The notes: generated from the sequence alone by a model not told the origin. DNA of 42,248 nt from an uncultured Clostridium sp. (GCA_947388675.1 CANDRW010000015.1:1-42248), one strand, 5' to 3'. Positions 1 through 7,869 are shown, counted from the first letter of the stretch. Numbers and translations are program-made.

Positions 1-2
1 GA

Positions 3-848
3 GGGTTTAAAGTAGTACCAAATTCACCAGAAGGAACAGATGCAAGTGAAAAAGTGGATTATACGTATAATGGAGATGGAACACCAGCAGTGCAAGATGG
101 AATAGTAATAGAAGATGAAGAAGGAAATCAGTTTGTATGGATACCAGTAGGAGATATCAAGAATAAAGATGGAAGTACAACAACAATAACTTTAGGAAGA
201 TATACATTTGCAAGTAATGGAACCCCAACATTGGTTCAAAATGCTGATAATTATGCTACAACAACAAACTTAAGACCAAGTGGATATTCATATGACTTTC
301 AAGAACTAACTAGTAATTCAGGAAATGCAGCAGCTAAAAACTTAGGGGATTTTGTAACAAAAACAAAAGCAAATGGAGGATACTATTTAGGAAGATATGA
401 AGCAAGTAAAGGAACAGATAATAAAGTAAAGTCGCAAGCTAACAAAGCAGTGTGGGTAGATATTGCACAGCCAAATGCAGCAACAAATGCAAGAAATATG
501 TATAGTAGTAATTCAGTAGAAAGTGATTTGATCAATAGTTATAGTTGGGATACAGCAATTGTGTTTATCCAAAATTATTCAGGAAATGGTAATTATGCAA
601 ACAAAAACTCTGTTAATACAAGCAAATTAAATACAGGAAAAGCAGGAGATAAGGTATGCAATATCCACGATATGGCTTCAAATTGCATGGAATGGAGCAC
701 AGAGCACTATACGGACACCATTTTTCCGTGTGTCACTAGAGGTGGTGATTACAGCCTCAGCGGCTACACTACGTCTTACCGTCTCAGCTACCGTACGACT
801 TACACTCACACCCTCCGCTCTTTTAGGCCCCTACTTTATACGAAGTAG
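3..848 (+). CDS. FGE/C-type-lectin-like surface protein, 5' partial
   Basis: The reading frame is open from the window edge, so the N-terminus is missing; the internal GTG at 54 is not a convincing start because the frame already encodes GFKVVPNSPEGTDASEK before it. The C-terminal part resembles the formylglycine-generating enzyme/sulfatase-modifying (SUMF1, C-type-lectin-like) fold: QFVWIPVG near the start, GGYYLGRYEASKG in the middle, then NCMEWSTE, TRGGDYS and SFRPLLY at the end. In clostridial genomes such domains are often attached to prepilin-like N-termini; the protein at the right-hand edge has such an N-terminus, but a link is inference. From about 690 to 848 the DNA is much richer in GC than the rest, with many NNC codons (TAC, AGC, CTC, GGC). 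This looks like the variable tail of a diversity-generating retroelement target. No enzymatic role can be claimed; a binding or display function is likelier. Confidence 0.7.
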   Translation, partial: GFKVVPNSPEGTDASEKVDYTYNGDGTPAVQDGIVIEDEEGNQFVWIPVGDIKNKDGSTTTITLGRYTFASNGTPTLVQNADNYATTTNLRPSGYSYDFQELTSNSGNAAAKNLGDFVTKTKANGGYYLGRYEASKGTDNKVKSQANKAVWVDIAQPNAATNARNMYSSNSVESDLINSYSWDTAIVFIQNYSGNGNYANKNSVNTSKLNTGKAGDKVCNIHDMASNCMEWSTEHYTDTIFPCVTRGGDYSLSGYTTSYRLSYRTTYTHTLRSFRPLLYTK

Positions 849-984
849 AGAAGGGATGAAAAATATATGCTCTAAAACGCACAAAATGCTAATTGTAAAG
901 TATTTTTAGATACTGACGAGAGAAAAACACTTCAAAATACCAAAAGACAGCAGAGAAACAAAAATAGATATATTAACATAAAAT

Positions 985-1024
985 CATAATATTGCAGTAG
1001 TAGTATTGTGGTTTTTTGTTTTTT
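985..1024 (+). terminator. rho-independent terminator
   Basis: An 11-bp stem (985-995 with 1000-1010, including three G-T pairs) with a 4-nt loop is followed by two T runs (1012-1024). It lies between the FGE-like gene and yfmF and separates the two transcription units. Confidence 0.6.
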
Positions 1025-1047
1025 AGCAAACTTTTTCACAAATCACC

Positions 1048-1077
1048 TTGTATAAATTTATAAAAATGGATTATAAT
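1048..1077 (+). promoter_or_regulatory. promoter of yfmF
   Basis: TTGTAT (1048-1053), an 18-nt spacer and TATAAT (1072-1077), upstream of the yfmF ribosome binding site (AGAGGAAG just before the ATG at 1119). Confidence 0.55.
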
Positions 1078-1118
1078 AAGTTAGAAAATAGATCCTATAA
1101 AAGAAAAGAGGAAGAAAC

Positions 1119-2393
1119 ATGAATTATCAAAAAGAAGAAATCAAGCAAGGAATTACTACTCATCAAATCCATACAGAAAATTTCAAAACCAATTTATATG
1201 CCATTTTTCTTGCTATTCCACTTGAAAAAAAGACCGTAACTCTAGATGCTCTAATAGGAGCAGTATTAAGAAGAGGAACACAAAAATTTCAAACACAAGA
1301 AGCTATTAGCAAAGAACTAGAAGGCATGTATGGAGCAAGTTTTAACTGCGGAATTGAAAAAACAGGTGACAACCATATTTTAAAATTTTATTTAGAAACA
1401 CTAAGTGAAGAATTTTTACCAGAGCCTGAAAAACTAAACGAAAAATGTTTATCCATTTTATTTGATATAGCCTTCAACCCTTTAACAGTAGAGGGAAGCT
1501 TTAAACCAGAGTATGTAGAAGGAGAAAAGAAAAACCTAAAACAAATTATTGAATCTAAAATAGATAACAAAGCAAAATATGCTTATGATAGATGTATTGA
1601 AGAAATGTATAAAAATGAACCATATGGCTTATATAAATTTGGCTATGTAGAGGATATCGATAGCATTACTTCAGAAAACTTATATCAACACTACCAAGAC
1701 CTGCTTGCAAAATGCAAAATTGATATTTTTTGTTCTGGCAGATTAAACGAACAAGAAACCATAAAACAAATAAGAGAAAACGAAAATATTCAAAAATTAC
1801 AAGAAAGAAGTCCGAAATATGTAATTAACAATGAAGTAACTGAAAGCAAAGAAAATGTACAAGAAAATACTGTAGAAGAAAGTATGCAAGTCACACAAGG
1901 AAAACTAGTATTAGGCTTAGATATTCAAAATACGCAGGAAAATTCTCGCTTTGTAGCGTCTGTATATAACGCTATTTTAGGAGGGGGAGCTAATTCAAAA
2001 CTATTCCAAAATGTACGTGAAAAGCAAAGTCTAGCCTATACGGCAGGCTCTAGTTATTTAAGAACCAAAAATAGTATTTTTATTCGTTGTGGGATAGAGA
2101 TTGCTAACTACCAAAAAGCACTAGACACAATTAAGCAACAATTAAAAGATATGGCAAATGGTGATTTTTCGGAAGAAGATTTAACAAATGCAAAAAGACT
2201 AATTATTGCTTCAGTAGATGCTATTACAGAAGAACAAGATACAGAAATTACTTACTATTATGGGCAAGAATTAGCAGACCGATTTATTAGTATAGAAGAC
2301 TACAAAAAACATATTCTAGAAGCAACAAAAGAGCAAGTTACAGAACTTGCCAAAACTGTTCAAGTCAATACCATTTACTTTTTAAAAGATTAA
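1119..2393 (+). CDS. yfmF: M16 peptidase-like protein YfmF (non-catalytic partner)
   Basis: A 424-residue M16 (pitrilysin/insulinase) family protein. It lacks the HxxEH zinc motif where the catalytic member has it (around residues 45-75: GAVLRRGTQKFQTQEAISKE). The C-terminal M16 half is well preserved, with LGGGANSKLFQNVREKQSLA and YTAGSSY around residues 287-312. This matches the YmfF/YfmF type, which pairs with the catalytic YmfH/YfmH encoded next; the pair is annotated in Firmicutes as associated with 5-aminopentanol modification of elongation factor P. Cytoplasmic, no signal peptide. The start is supported by a good ribosome binding site. A 179-bp gap holding palindromic element A separates it from its partner, unusual for two genes expected to be co-expressed. 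Confidence 0.85.
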   Translation: MNYQKEEIKQGITTHQIHTENFKTNLYAIFLAIPLEKKTVTLDALIGAVLRRGTQKFQTQEAISKELEGMYGASFNCGIEKTGDNHILKFYLETLSEEFLPEPEKLNEKCLSILFDIAFNPLTVEGSFKPEYVEGEKKNLKQIIESKIDNKAKYAYDRCIEEMYKNEPYGLYKFGYVEDIDSITSENLYQHYQDLLAKCKIDIFCSGRLNEQETIKQIRENENIQKLQERSPKYVINNEVTESKENVQENTVEESMQVTQGKLVLGLDIQNTQENSRFVASVYNAILGGGANSKLFQNVREKQSLAYTAGSSYLRTKNSIFIRCGIEIANYQKALDTIKQQLKDMANGDFSEEDLTNAKRLIIASVDAITEEQDTEITYYYGQELADRFISIEDYKKHILEATKEQVTELAKTVQVNTIYFLKD

Positions 2394-2396
2394 CTA

Positions 2397-2538
2397 ATGT
2401 AATAATAAATAGATTGCGAAAGTGCAGCCCCCACAAGGCGAGTTTACGAGCGCCTTCCGTTTCTTTCTTTAAATTGCGTTTAGCATAATGAAAGAAACGG
2501 ACAGCAAGGGCAAACGTGTAATCTATTTATTATTACAT
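2397..2538 (+). repeat. palindromic intergenic element, copy A
   Basis: A perfect 19-bp outer inverted repeat (2397-2415 with 2520-2538) encloses a core. The core has a hairpin aaggcg/cgcctt (2435-2440 with 2451-2456) and an inner 11-bp inverted repeat (2457-2467 with 2490-2500, ccgtttctttc/gaaagaaacgg). The core, about 100 nt, is clearly related to copies B (3868-4129) and C (32718-32858, reverse orientation). The outer arms are unrelated in detail between copies, yet each pairs with itself. It begins four bases after the yfmF stop codon. It could act as an RNA hairpin tuning the yfmF/yfmH ratio, or be a MITE-like insertion. Confidence 0.8.
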
Positions 2539-2572
2539 AGATAAACATAAAAAGAGAGGAAATTAAAAATCA

Positions 2573-3850
2573 ATGAAAATAGTAGAAAGTTCAAAAATAA
2601 AAGAAAAAGCCTATGTGGAAAAACTAGAAAATGGAATGACACTCATTATCATTCCAAGAAAAAACACCAAAAAGAAATACATTATTTGGGGAACACATTT
2701 TGGCTCGATTGACAACCATTTTATCATGCCCAAAACAGGTGAAGAAGTATTCATACCAGATGGAGTAGCACACTTTTTAGAACATAAAATGTTTGAACAA
2801 CAAAATGGAACAAATAGTCTAGACACTTTAATGGCTTTAGGAATAGATGCAAATGCTTATACAACAAATGACCACACAGCATACTTATTTGAATGCACAG
2901 AACATTTTTATGAAGGCTTAGACGAATTAATGGATTATGTTCAAAATCCATATTTTACAGATGAGAATGTAGAAAAGGAAAAAGGGATTATTGGGCAAGA
3001 AATCAATATGTATGATGATGATCCAGGTTGGCAGTTATATATGAATGCTTTAGACTGCATGTATAAAGAAAATCCAATAAAAATAGATATAGCAGGAACT
3101 GTAGAATCGATTAGCAAAATAACACCAGATGTATTATATAAATGCTATAACACCTTCTATCATCCATCTAATATGACAATGGCAATATGTGGAGATTTTG
3201 AACCAGAAGAGATTTCTAAGGAAGTAAAAAAACGCCTAGTTCCAAAAGAAAATCAAGGTGAAATCAAAAGAATTTATCCGGCAAAAGAAGATGCCATATA
3301 TCAAAAAGATAAAATAGTACAAATGGAAGTAAGTATTCCAATGTTTATGATAGGGTATAAAGATATACAAAACAGCCAAGAGAACAGAATACAAAAACAT
3401 ATTGCAATTGAAATATTGCTCAATATGATAATTGGAAAAAGCTCAAATTTATATCAAGAATTATATGAAAAAGGAATTCTCCTTGCGCAACCAGATTTGG
3501 ACTATGAATTCACAGACCAATATGCCCACATTTTACTATCAGGCTTTAGCAAAGAGCCACAATTAGTAAAACAAAAAATGGATGAAACAGTAAGAAAAAT
3601 GCAAGAAGAAGGACTAGAAGAAGGTCATTTTGAACGTATCAAAAAGAAAATTTATGGAGATTATGTAGTAGAATACAACAGCGTTGCAGAAACAGCAAGA
3701 ATGTTTTTAGCAGACAATATGAAACAGATAAATAGCTTTGATTATATTGAAGACTTTGAATCTGTTACAAAGCAATATACAGAGGAAGTATTAAAAAACA
3801 TTTTCAAAGAAGAAAATGAGGTGCTTTCTGTCGTAGAACCAAATAAATAA
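2573..3850 (+). CDS. yfmH: M16 zinc peptidase YfmH
   Basis: A 425-residue catalytic M16 metallopeptidase. The inverted zinc motif HFLEH is at about residues 65-69 (GVAHFLEHKMFE), and the downstream glutamate is probably in VEKEKGIIGQEINMY around residues 130-145. The C-terminal half has the usual M16 sequence IGKSSNLYQELYEKG. It is expected to form a heterodimer with the HxxEH-less YfmF and to act in the cytoplasm. Family annotation links the pair to EF-P 5-aminopentanol modification; its substrate cannot be read from the sequence. The ribosome binding site is AGAGAGGAAA, ending about 10 nt before the ATG. The gene is flanked on both sides by palindromic elements A and B. Confidence 0.87.
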   Translation: MKIVESSKIKEKAYVEKLENGMTLIIIPRKNTKKKYIIWGTHFGSIDNHFIMPKTGEEVFIPDGVAHFLEHKMFEQQNGTNSLDTLMALGIDANAYTTNDHTAYLFECTEHFYEGLDELMDYVQNPYFTDENVEKEKGIIGQEINMYDDDPGWQLYMNALDCMYKENPIKIDIAGTVESISKITPDVLYKCYNTFYHPSNMTMAICGDFEPEEISKEVKKRLVPKENQGEIKRIYPAKEDAIYQKDKIVQMEVSIPMFMIGYKDIQNSQENRIQKHIAIEILLNMIIGKSSNLYQELYEKGILLAQPDLDYEFTDQYAHILLSGFSKEPQLVKQKMDETVRKMQEEGLEEGHFERIKKKIYGDYVVEYNSVAETARMFLADNMKQINSFDYIEDFESVTKQYTEEVLKNIFKEENEVLSVVEPNK

Positions 3851-3867
3851 GCAAATGATTAATTTAA

Positions 3868-4129
3868 TTGAACCTAACTATTATTGTATAAATGAAGTCC
3901 GCGCAAGACGAGGTGTAGCCGAGTGCCTTCCGTTGCTTTCTATGGTGTTTGTATCACTAGTTAGTAATATATCATTTTTTTGCTCAACTGCGGACGCTCC
4001 GCTACATGGTCCCCGCCCTTCGGGCACCCCTATACCTTGTTTCATTTCAAAATGATATATTACTAACTAGTGTATACAAATGGAGCAACGGACAGCAAGG
4101 ACGAATGATATAATAATAGTTAGGTTCAA
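3868..4129 (+). repeat. palindromic intergenic element, copy B, with a nested palindrome
   Basis: A 22-bp outer inverted repeat (3868-3889 with 4108-4129, one G-T pair) encloses the same core as copy A: gtccg near 3897, agtgccttccgttgctttc ending at 3940, and agcaacggacagcaagg at 4084-4100. The core is interrupted by a second palindrome with perfect 24-bp arms (3955-3978 with 4049-4072). Inside that are two GC-rich hairpins, gcgga/tccgc (3990-4002) and gccc/gggc (4015-4025). The 3851-4356 stretch has no credible gene; a 66-codon open frame at 3855-4055 lies wholly in the element. From 4130 to 4280 I see only A-rich sequence. Confidence 0.78.
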
Positions 4130-4282
4130 ATTGTATTAAATCATAGTTGAAAAAATGTTGTCTAATGTAACATAAAAAAGAACAAAGTAAAGATAAGAAA
4201 GATGTTGTCGAAAAAAGAAAGAAAAACAAGAAAAAAGTCATACGAAAATCACTCAAAATACTACAAAATAAACAAAAATTGA

Positions 4283-4311
4283 TTGACTAATATGTAAAAA
4301 TATGGTATTTT
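4283..4311 (+). promoter_or_regulatory. promoter of the spo0E-like gene
   Basis: TTGACT (4283-4288), a 17-nt spacer and TATTTT (4306-4311), about 45 nt before the start codon. Confidence 0.5.
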
Positions 4312-4356
4312 AAATATATACGAAAGACGAAAAACAAAAAAAGAGGAGTGATTGAT

Positions 4357-4560
4357 ATGTTAAATGAAGAAATTTGTAAATTAAGGGAGAAATTAAATGA
4401 TAGTATCCTAAACGAACCAGATTACAATATCACTTATCAAATCAGTGTGGAACTAGACCAACTAATTGCACAATATTATAGCACAGAAATGAAGCTAGCG
4501 ACACAAGGAAAAGAAAAACAAAGGAAACATCAAAAGGAACAAACAATAGTAGCAAAATAG
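4357..4560 (+). CDS. Spo0E-like aspartyl-phosphate phosphatase
   Basis: A 67-residue protein with the Spo0E family signature: a first helix CKLREKLND, then SVELDQLIAQYY, matching the conserved S-x-E-L-D-x-L-I-x-x-Y pattern. Members form a helical hairpin and dephosphorylate Spo0A-P or related response regulators to delay sporulation. I use the ATG at 4357 because AGAGGAG (4342-4348) is correctly spaced from it; the GTG at 4348 overlaps that site. It has its own promoter and terminator. The C-terminal tail is Lys/Gln-rich. It suggests a sporulation phosphorelay in this organism. Confidence 0.75.
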   Translation: MLNEEICKLREKLNDSILNEPDYNITYQISVELDQLIAQYYSTEMKLATQGKEKQRKHQKEQTIVAK

Positions 4561-4597
4561 TAAATAAATTAATGCAGTTATGCAGAATAAATTATAG

Positions 4598-4633
4598 AAG
4601 CAATTAGGATATAGACTATCCTAGTTGCTTTTC
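4598..4633 (+). terminator. terminator hairpin after the spo0E-like gene
   Basis: A 14-bp stem (4598-4611 with 4617-4630, one G-T pair), 5-nt loop tagac, followed by a short T-rich tail. A further outer pairing tgcagaa/ttctgca (4581-4587 with 4631-4637) could form instead of the final T tract. Confidence 0.55.
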
Positions 4634-4650
4634 TGCATGATAGAGATTTA

Positions 4651-4694
4651 TTACAAACAAATGACATTTTTGTGACATTTCTGTAACAACAAAG
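4651..4694 (+). promoter_or_regulatory. 11-bp-periodic direct repeats (Pho-box-like) upstream of pilin 1
   Basis: Four hexamers start exactly 11 bp apart: TTACAA (4651), TGACAT (4662), TGACAT (4673), TAACAA (4684). OmpR-class regulators of the PhoB/PhoP type bind tandem 11-bp repeats of TTNACA/TGTCAT-like half-sites. The array lies between the spo0E terminator and the pilin promoter, just upstream of a possible second -10 (TATGAT, 4715-4720). Similar arrays are at 6116-6154 and 28736-28796. Confidence 0.5.
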
Positions 4695-4728
4695 AAAAAA
4701 GAGAAAAGATATGCTATGATAAAAGTAC

Positions 4729-4757
4729 TTGAAAACAATAAAAAAGTAAGGTATAAT
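4729..4757 (+). promoter_or_regulatory. promoter of pilin gene 1
   Basis: TTGAAA (4729-4734), 17-nt spacer, TATAAT (4752-4757). Its position shows that translation begins at 4791, not at the upstream in-frame ATG at 4716. Confidence 0.7.
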
Positions 4758-4790
4758 AAAAAAGAATATCAAAAAAGTAAAGGAAGAAAA

Positions 4791-5165
4791 ATGATTCAAA
4801 AGAAAAGAATATTTATTATATTTATTTTAATATTAAGTTTGTTAACAATTTTTTCAGGTACTTGCAGGGCAATTAGTGATCCAATTAGTGATCCAAATGC
4901 CTATAAACCAGGAGGTATTAATCCAAATGAAGCAAATGTAATTACTAGTAAGGCTGGAATAATTTTTAATGTTATTTCAACTTTAGGCATTATTATTGCT
5001 GTAATTACCATTATTATCATAGGAATTAAATACATGATGGGAAGTGTAGAAGAAAAGGCAGAATACAAAAAAACAATGATACCTTACTTAATAGGGGTTG
5101 TGTTGATAGGAAGTATTAGTGGAATTTTACAATTGATAGCAAGTTTAGCGGCAAATATAGAATAA
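4791..5165 (+). CDS. VirB2/TrbC-like pilin 1 of the secretion locus
   Basis: A 124-residue small membrane protein. An N-terminal hydrophobic signal-like segment (residues 5-25) is followed by a short polar region and two hydrophobic helices separated by the motif IGIKYMMGSVEEKAEYKKTM, typical of VirB2/TrbC-like pilins of Gram-positive type IV secretion systems. The start at 4791 is chosen because AAAGGAAG precedes it and the promoter lies at 4729-4757. It is a close paralogue of the third pilin (5748-6110), with the same GIKYMMGS.xEKAEYKKTMIPY signature. It has its own promoter and an upstream 11-bp repeat array. Expected to be processed and inserted in the membrane as a pilus subunit. Confidence 0.72.
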   Translation: MIQKKRIFIIFILILSLLTIFSGTCRAISDPISDPNAYKPGGINPNEANVITSKAGIIFNVISTLGIIIAVITIIIIGIKYMMGSVEEKAEYKKTMIPYLIGVVLIGSISGILQLIASLAANIE

Positions 5166-5180
5166 AAGTGTTACAAAATA

Positions 5181-5209
5181 TTGAAAAATAAAGAAAAATA
5201 TAGTATAAT
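5181..5209 (+). promoter_or_regulatory. promoter of pilin gene 2
   Basis: TTGAAA (5181-5186), 17-nt spacer, TATAAT (5204-5209), the same hexamers and spacing as for pilin 1. A TTACAA lies ten bases upstream of the -35. Confidence 0.7.
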
Positions 5210-5253
5210 AACAAAGATATAGATGGATTTTAAAAGAAAGGATAGTAACAAAA

Positions 5254-5649
5254 GTGAAAATTGGAAAATATATAATCATAATTTTATTAATCACATTTTT
5301 ATTATTATCATTTTCGGCAAGCTATTCTCGAACTAATGCAGCAGCACTTAGCAATATTGCATCAGGGGCAGATGGCTTTATTCAAAATGGACAGGCAAGT
5401 GGTTCACCAATTGATAATGACGACATTTATAACTTGTCAGACTCTCTTTATAACATTTTATTAATTATTGGAACAATTATAGCAATGATTGTAGGAGTGG
5501 TCTTAGGAATTCAATTTATTACAGGAAGTGTAGAAGCCAAAAGTAAAGTAAAAGAAGCTTTAATACCATATGTAGTAGGATGCATAGTTATTTTTGGTGC
5601 ATTTGGTATTTGGAAATTAGCGATTACTATTTTACAAGGAATTGGTTAA
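5254..5649 (+). CDS. VirB2/TrbC-like pilin 2 (divergent)
   Basis: A 131-residue small membrane protein starting with GTG (AGAAAGG upstream). It has a hydrophobic signal-like N-terminus (residues 5-25), then a polar segment and two long hydrophobic helices separated by GIQFITGSVEAKSKVKEALI, the same layout as pilins 1 and 3 but with the Lys/Glu loop diverged (no EKAEYKKTM). It has its own promoter, so the three pilins can be expressed in different amounts. A minor or specialised pilus subunit is plausible but not shown by the sequence. Confidence 0.68.
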   Translation: MKIGKYIIIILLITFLLLSFSASYSRTNAAALSNIASGADGFIQNGQASGSPIDNDDIYNLSDSLYNILLIIGTIIAMIVGVVLGIQFITGSVEAKSKVKEALIPYVVGCIVIFGAFGIWKLAITILQGIG

Positions 5650-5688
5650 AGAACTTGATTAAGTTCAAAAAGAAAAAAGATTTTAATA

Positions 5689-5711
5689 TTATTCCAAAAG
5701 GTTTGGAATAA
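5689..5711 (+). other. small palindrome upstream of pilin 3
   Basis: A perfect 10-bp stem (5689-5698 with 5702-5711) with a 3-nt loop and no T tract, preceded by a second hairpin gaactt/aagttc (5651-5666). I see no strong promoter here, so pilin 3 may be expressed by read-through from pilin 2, with these hairpins affecting processing or stability. An operator cannot be excluded. Confidence 0.4.
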
Positions 5712-5747
5712 ATCAAATAAATATAAAAATAAAGGGAGGAAGAAACC

Positions 5748-6110
5748 ATGAAAAAAACAATGAAACTAATTAGTGTATTATTAATGGTTGTAATGATTTG
5801 TTTTACATTAAGCACAGTTGTTAATGCGGCTCCTAATGTTGATAGCATTATTGACAAAATGGATAATCAAACAGCTAATGGAGCAGAAAACGTTGCAAAA
5901 ATTGGTGGACAAATTGCAGATATTTTAACAACAGTAGGAATTGTTGTAGCTGTTATTGTTATATTAATTCTAGGTATTAAATACATGATGGGAAGTGCAT
6001 CAGAAAAAGCAGAATACAAGAAGACAATGATACCATACGTAGTTGGTGCAGTATTAATTTTAGGTGGTTCAGCCATTGTAAAAATTATATTCTCAATTCA
6101 AATTGTTTAA
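5748..6110 (+). CDS. VirB2/TrbC-like pilin 3
   Basis: A 120-residue pilin-like protein with a strong ribosome binding site (AAAGGGAGGAAG). The signal peptide (residues 4-27) ends in a typical cleavage site, VVNAAP. Two hydrophobic helices flank the loop GIKYMMGSASEKAEYKKTM, nearly identical to the loop of pilin 1. It is followed by an 11-bp repeat array and a strong terminator, so the pilin group is closed off from prgI. The strongest ribosome binding site and the terminator suggest this is the major pilin; that is inference. Confidence 0.75.
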   Translation: MKKTMKLISVLLMVVMICFTLSTVVNAAPNVDSIIDKMDNQTANGAENVAKIGGQIADILTTVGIVVAVIVILILGIKYMMGSASEKAEYKKTMIPYVVGAVLILGGSAIVKIIFSIQIV

Positions 6111-6115
6111 TAATA

Positions 6116-6154
6116 TTACAGAAATATTACGAAAACATTACAGACATATTAAAA
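6116..6154 (+). promoter_or_regulatory. 11-bp-periodic direct repeats (Pho-box-like) upstream of prgI
   Basis: Hexamers at 11-bp steps: TTACAG (6116), TTACGA (6127), TTACAG (6138), TTAAAA (6149). They lie between the stop codon of pilin 3 and its terminator, about 35 bp upstream of the prgI -35 element, which itself is TTACAT. The pattern matches the arrays at 4651-4694 and 28736-28796. Confidence 0.45.
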
Positions 6155-6179
6155 GTGCACAAAAAGTGCACTTTTTTTT
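6151..6179 (+). terminator. rho-independent terminator after the pilin genes
   Basis: A perfect 10-bp stem (aaaagtgcac 6151-6160 with 6166-6175), loop aaaaa, followed by a T run to 6179. Confidence 0.85.
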
Positions 6180-6188
6180 GCTTTTTAG

Positions 6189-6217
6189 TTACATTTTTCG
6201 CGTTTATTTGCTATAAT
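6189..6217 (+). promoter_or_regulatory. promoter of the prgI-virB4 operon
   Basis: TTACAT (6189-6194), 17-nt spacer, TATAAT (6212-6217). The weak -35 resembles a Pho half-site and fits an activated promoter. Confidence 0.6.
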
Positions 6218-6287
6218 ATATGATAAGCATGATTAGAATAATTTGAAGAACAAAAGATAGAGAGAATACAAAGGAGGACAAGTTCTT

Positions 6288-6632
6288 ATGGGCACATACA
6301 ATTTACCCAGAAATGTAAAAGGAGAAGGCAGAATTTTATTCATTTTTACAACAAAAAGTTTAATATATTCTGTAATAGGCGCAGTTGTGGGCTTACCATT
6401 TTATTTTATCCTTTCAGCCTTTGGCACAACAATAGGTGGCATTGTAGCAGTAGCCGCTTTTTCAGCAATTGGTTTTACAATTGGAACTTTAAAAATGCCA
6501 GAGCTTGGAAAATTTGAATTTTCCAAAAAAACAGGTGGAGAAAATTTAGACGATATTATCAAAAGAGCCATAATTTTTAAAACAAAAGGAAAAAAAGTAT
6601 ATATCTACAAGGAGGGAAAAAACAATGATTGA
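6288..6632 (+). CDS. PrgI-family membrane protein
   Basis: A 114-residue protein starting YNLPRNVKGEGRILFIFTTK, typical of the PrgI family (a small VirB3-like inner-membrane component found next to VirB4 in Gram-positive type IV secretion systems). Two membrane helices lie at about residues 24-46 and 47-65, followed by a conserved cytoplasmic segment LKMPELGKFEFSKKTGGE. The ribosome binding site is AAGGAGGAC. Its stop codon overlaps the start of the next gene by 8 nt, indicating translational coupling. First gene of the operon that reaches at least to 12588. Confidence 0.78.
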   Translation: MGTYNLPRNVKGEGRILFIFTTKSLIYSVIGAVVGLPFYFILSAFGTTIGGIVAVAAFSAIGFTIGTLKMPELGKFEFSKKTGGENLDDIIKRAIIFKTKGKKVYIYKEGKNND

Positions 6633-7869
6633 AATGATTACAATGATATTAGCAATTGTACTAATTGCAATGGTGATGTTACTCGCCGTTCTTTGTATGT
6701 TATACTTTAAATCTAAAAATAAAAAACCAGAAATAGCCCAAAGTGCTTCAGCAGTTTCAAGTAAAAAAGAAAGTAAAGGTGTTAAAAATTATTCCGTAGA
6801 ATCTGTTTTTGATTTCATGGAATTTGATACCATAGAAGACAACATGATTTCTACCAAAAATGGTGGGAAATATGTTATGGTAGTAGAATGCCAAGGTATT
6901 AACTATGATTTGATGTCAGAAGTTGAAAAAAATGCAGTAGAAGAAGGCTTTATTCAATTCTTAAATACTTTAAGACATCCTATTCAAATCTATACACAAA
7001 CTAGAACGATTAACCTAGAAAGTAGTATTCAAACCTATCGTGATAAAGTAAAAGAAATTGAAGAAGAGCTAGAAAAAGAAAAAAGAAAATATGAAGATAT
7101 GGTTAACTCGGGAAATTATACTGGGGAACAACTAAATGCAGCATTTTATGATTTAACCAAAACTACTAACCTTTATGAATATGGAAAAGATATTATCTAT
7201 ACAACAGAAAGAATGAGTTTAAACAAGAACGTATTAAATCAAAAATATTACATTATTATTCCATATTATCCAGAAGAATTAGGAGACAACAACTTTGACA
7301 AACAAGAAATTAGAAACTTAGCTTTTTCAGAGTTATATACAAGAGCGCAATCTATTGTTAGAACCTTATCAGTATGTGGTGTTACAGGAAAAGTGTTAGA
7401 TTCTAATGAATTAGTAGACTTATTATACATAGCATACAACAGAGATGATGCAGAAATTTACGGAATTGATAAAGCAATTGAAGCAGGATATAACGAGCTA
7501 TATTCAACAGCACCAGATGTTGTAGACAAGAAAATGAAGGCATTAAATGAACAAATTGAAAAAGCAGCATTTGAAAAAGCAAACCAAAAAGTAATAGAAG
7601 CAAAAACAGAAAAGCAAAAAGCTTTTGAACAAAGACAAGAAAATCAAGATGATTTAATAGCTCAACTAGCCTCTATTATTGTTGAACAAAATAGAGGAGC
7701 TATTGGGAATGATGTAGCAGACAATGCTATTGGAAAAATTCAAGAAGAAAAACAAAAGAGAAGAGGAAGGCCTAAAAAACAAACTTCAGAAAGTACAGAA
7801 GAAGGAGGCGTAAGTGTAAATGAGCAAGAAGGACAAACAAAGAGAAATAGAAGTACAAAAACAGCATAA
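6625..7869 (+). CDS. VirB4 N-terminal-domain-like protein, separate polypeptide
   Basis: A 414-residue protein with one N-terminal membrane helix (residues 5-28), a globular domain around 45-290 and a charged coiled-coil C-terminus. The segment FDFMEFDTIEDNMI, with GGKYVMVVECQGINYDLMS and a later two-pass region around RTLSVCGVTGKVLDSNELVD, resembles the N-terminal domain of VirB4/TraC-type ATPases; no Walker motifs are present. It directly precedes and overlaps by 50 nt the gene for the ATPase, which begins with a shorter N-terminal part. I infer that the accessory domain and motor work as two tightly coupled polypeptides. The tail (KQKRRGRPKKQTSESTEE) is strongly basic with an AT-hook-like GRPKK. 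Confidence 0.6.
   Translation: MIEMITMILAIVLIAMVMLLAVLCMLYFKSKNKKPEIAQSASAVSSKKESKGVKNYSVESVFDFMEFDTIEDNMISTKNGGKYVMVVECQGINYDLMSEVEKNAVEEGFIQFLNTLRHPIQIYTQTRTINLESSIQTYRDKVKEIEEELEKEKRKYEDMVNSGNYTGEQLNAAFYDLTKTTNLYEYGKDIIYTTERMSLNKNVLNQKYYIIIPYYPEELGDNNFDKQEIRNLAFSELYTRAQSIVRTLSVCGVTGKVLDSNELVDLLYIAYNRDDAEIYGIDKAIEAGYNELYSTAPDVVDKKMKALNEQIEKAAFEKANQKVIEAKTEKQKAFEQRQENQDDLIAQLASIIVEQNRGAIGNDVADNAIGKIQEEKQKRRGRPKKQTSESTEEGGVSVNEQEGQTKRNRSTKTA

Noticed and set aside
3855..4055. A 66-codon open frame after yfmH
   Set aside because: It lies wholly inside palindromic element B and its GC-rich nested part, without ribosome binding site.
4716..4790. An upstream start for pilin 1 at 4716
   Set aside because: The promoter TTGAAA/TATAAT at 4729-4757 lies inside this stretch, and the proper ribosome binding site and signal peptide start at 4791.
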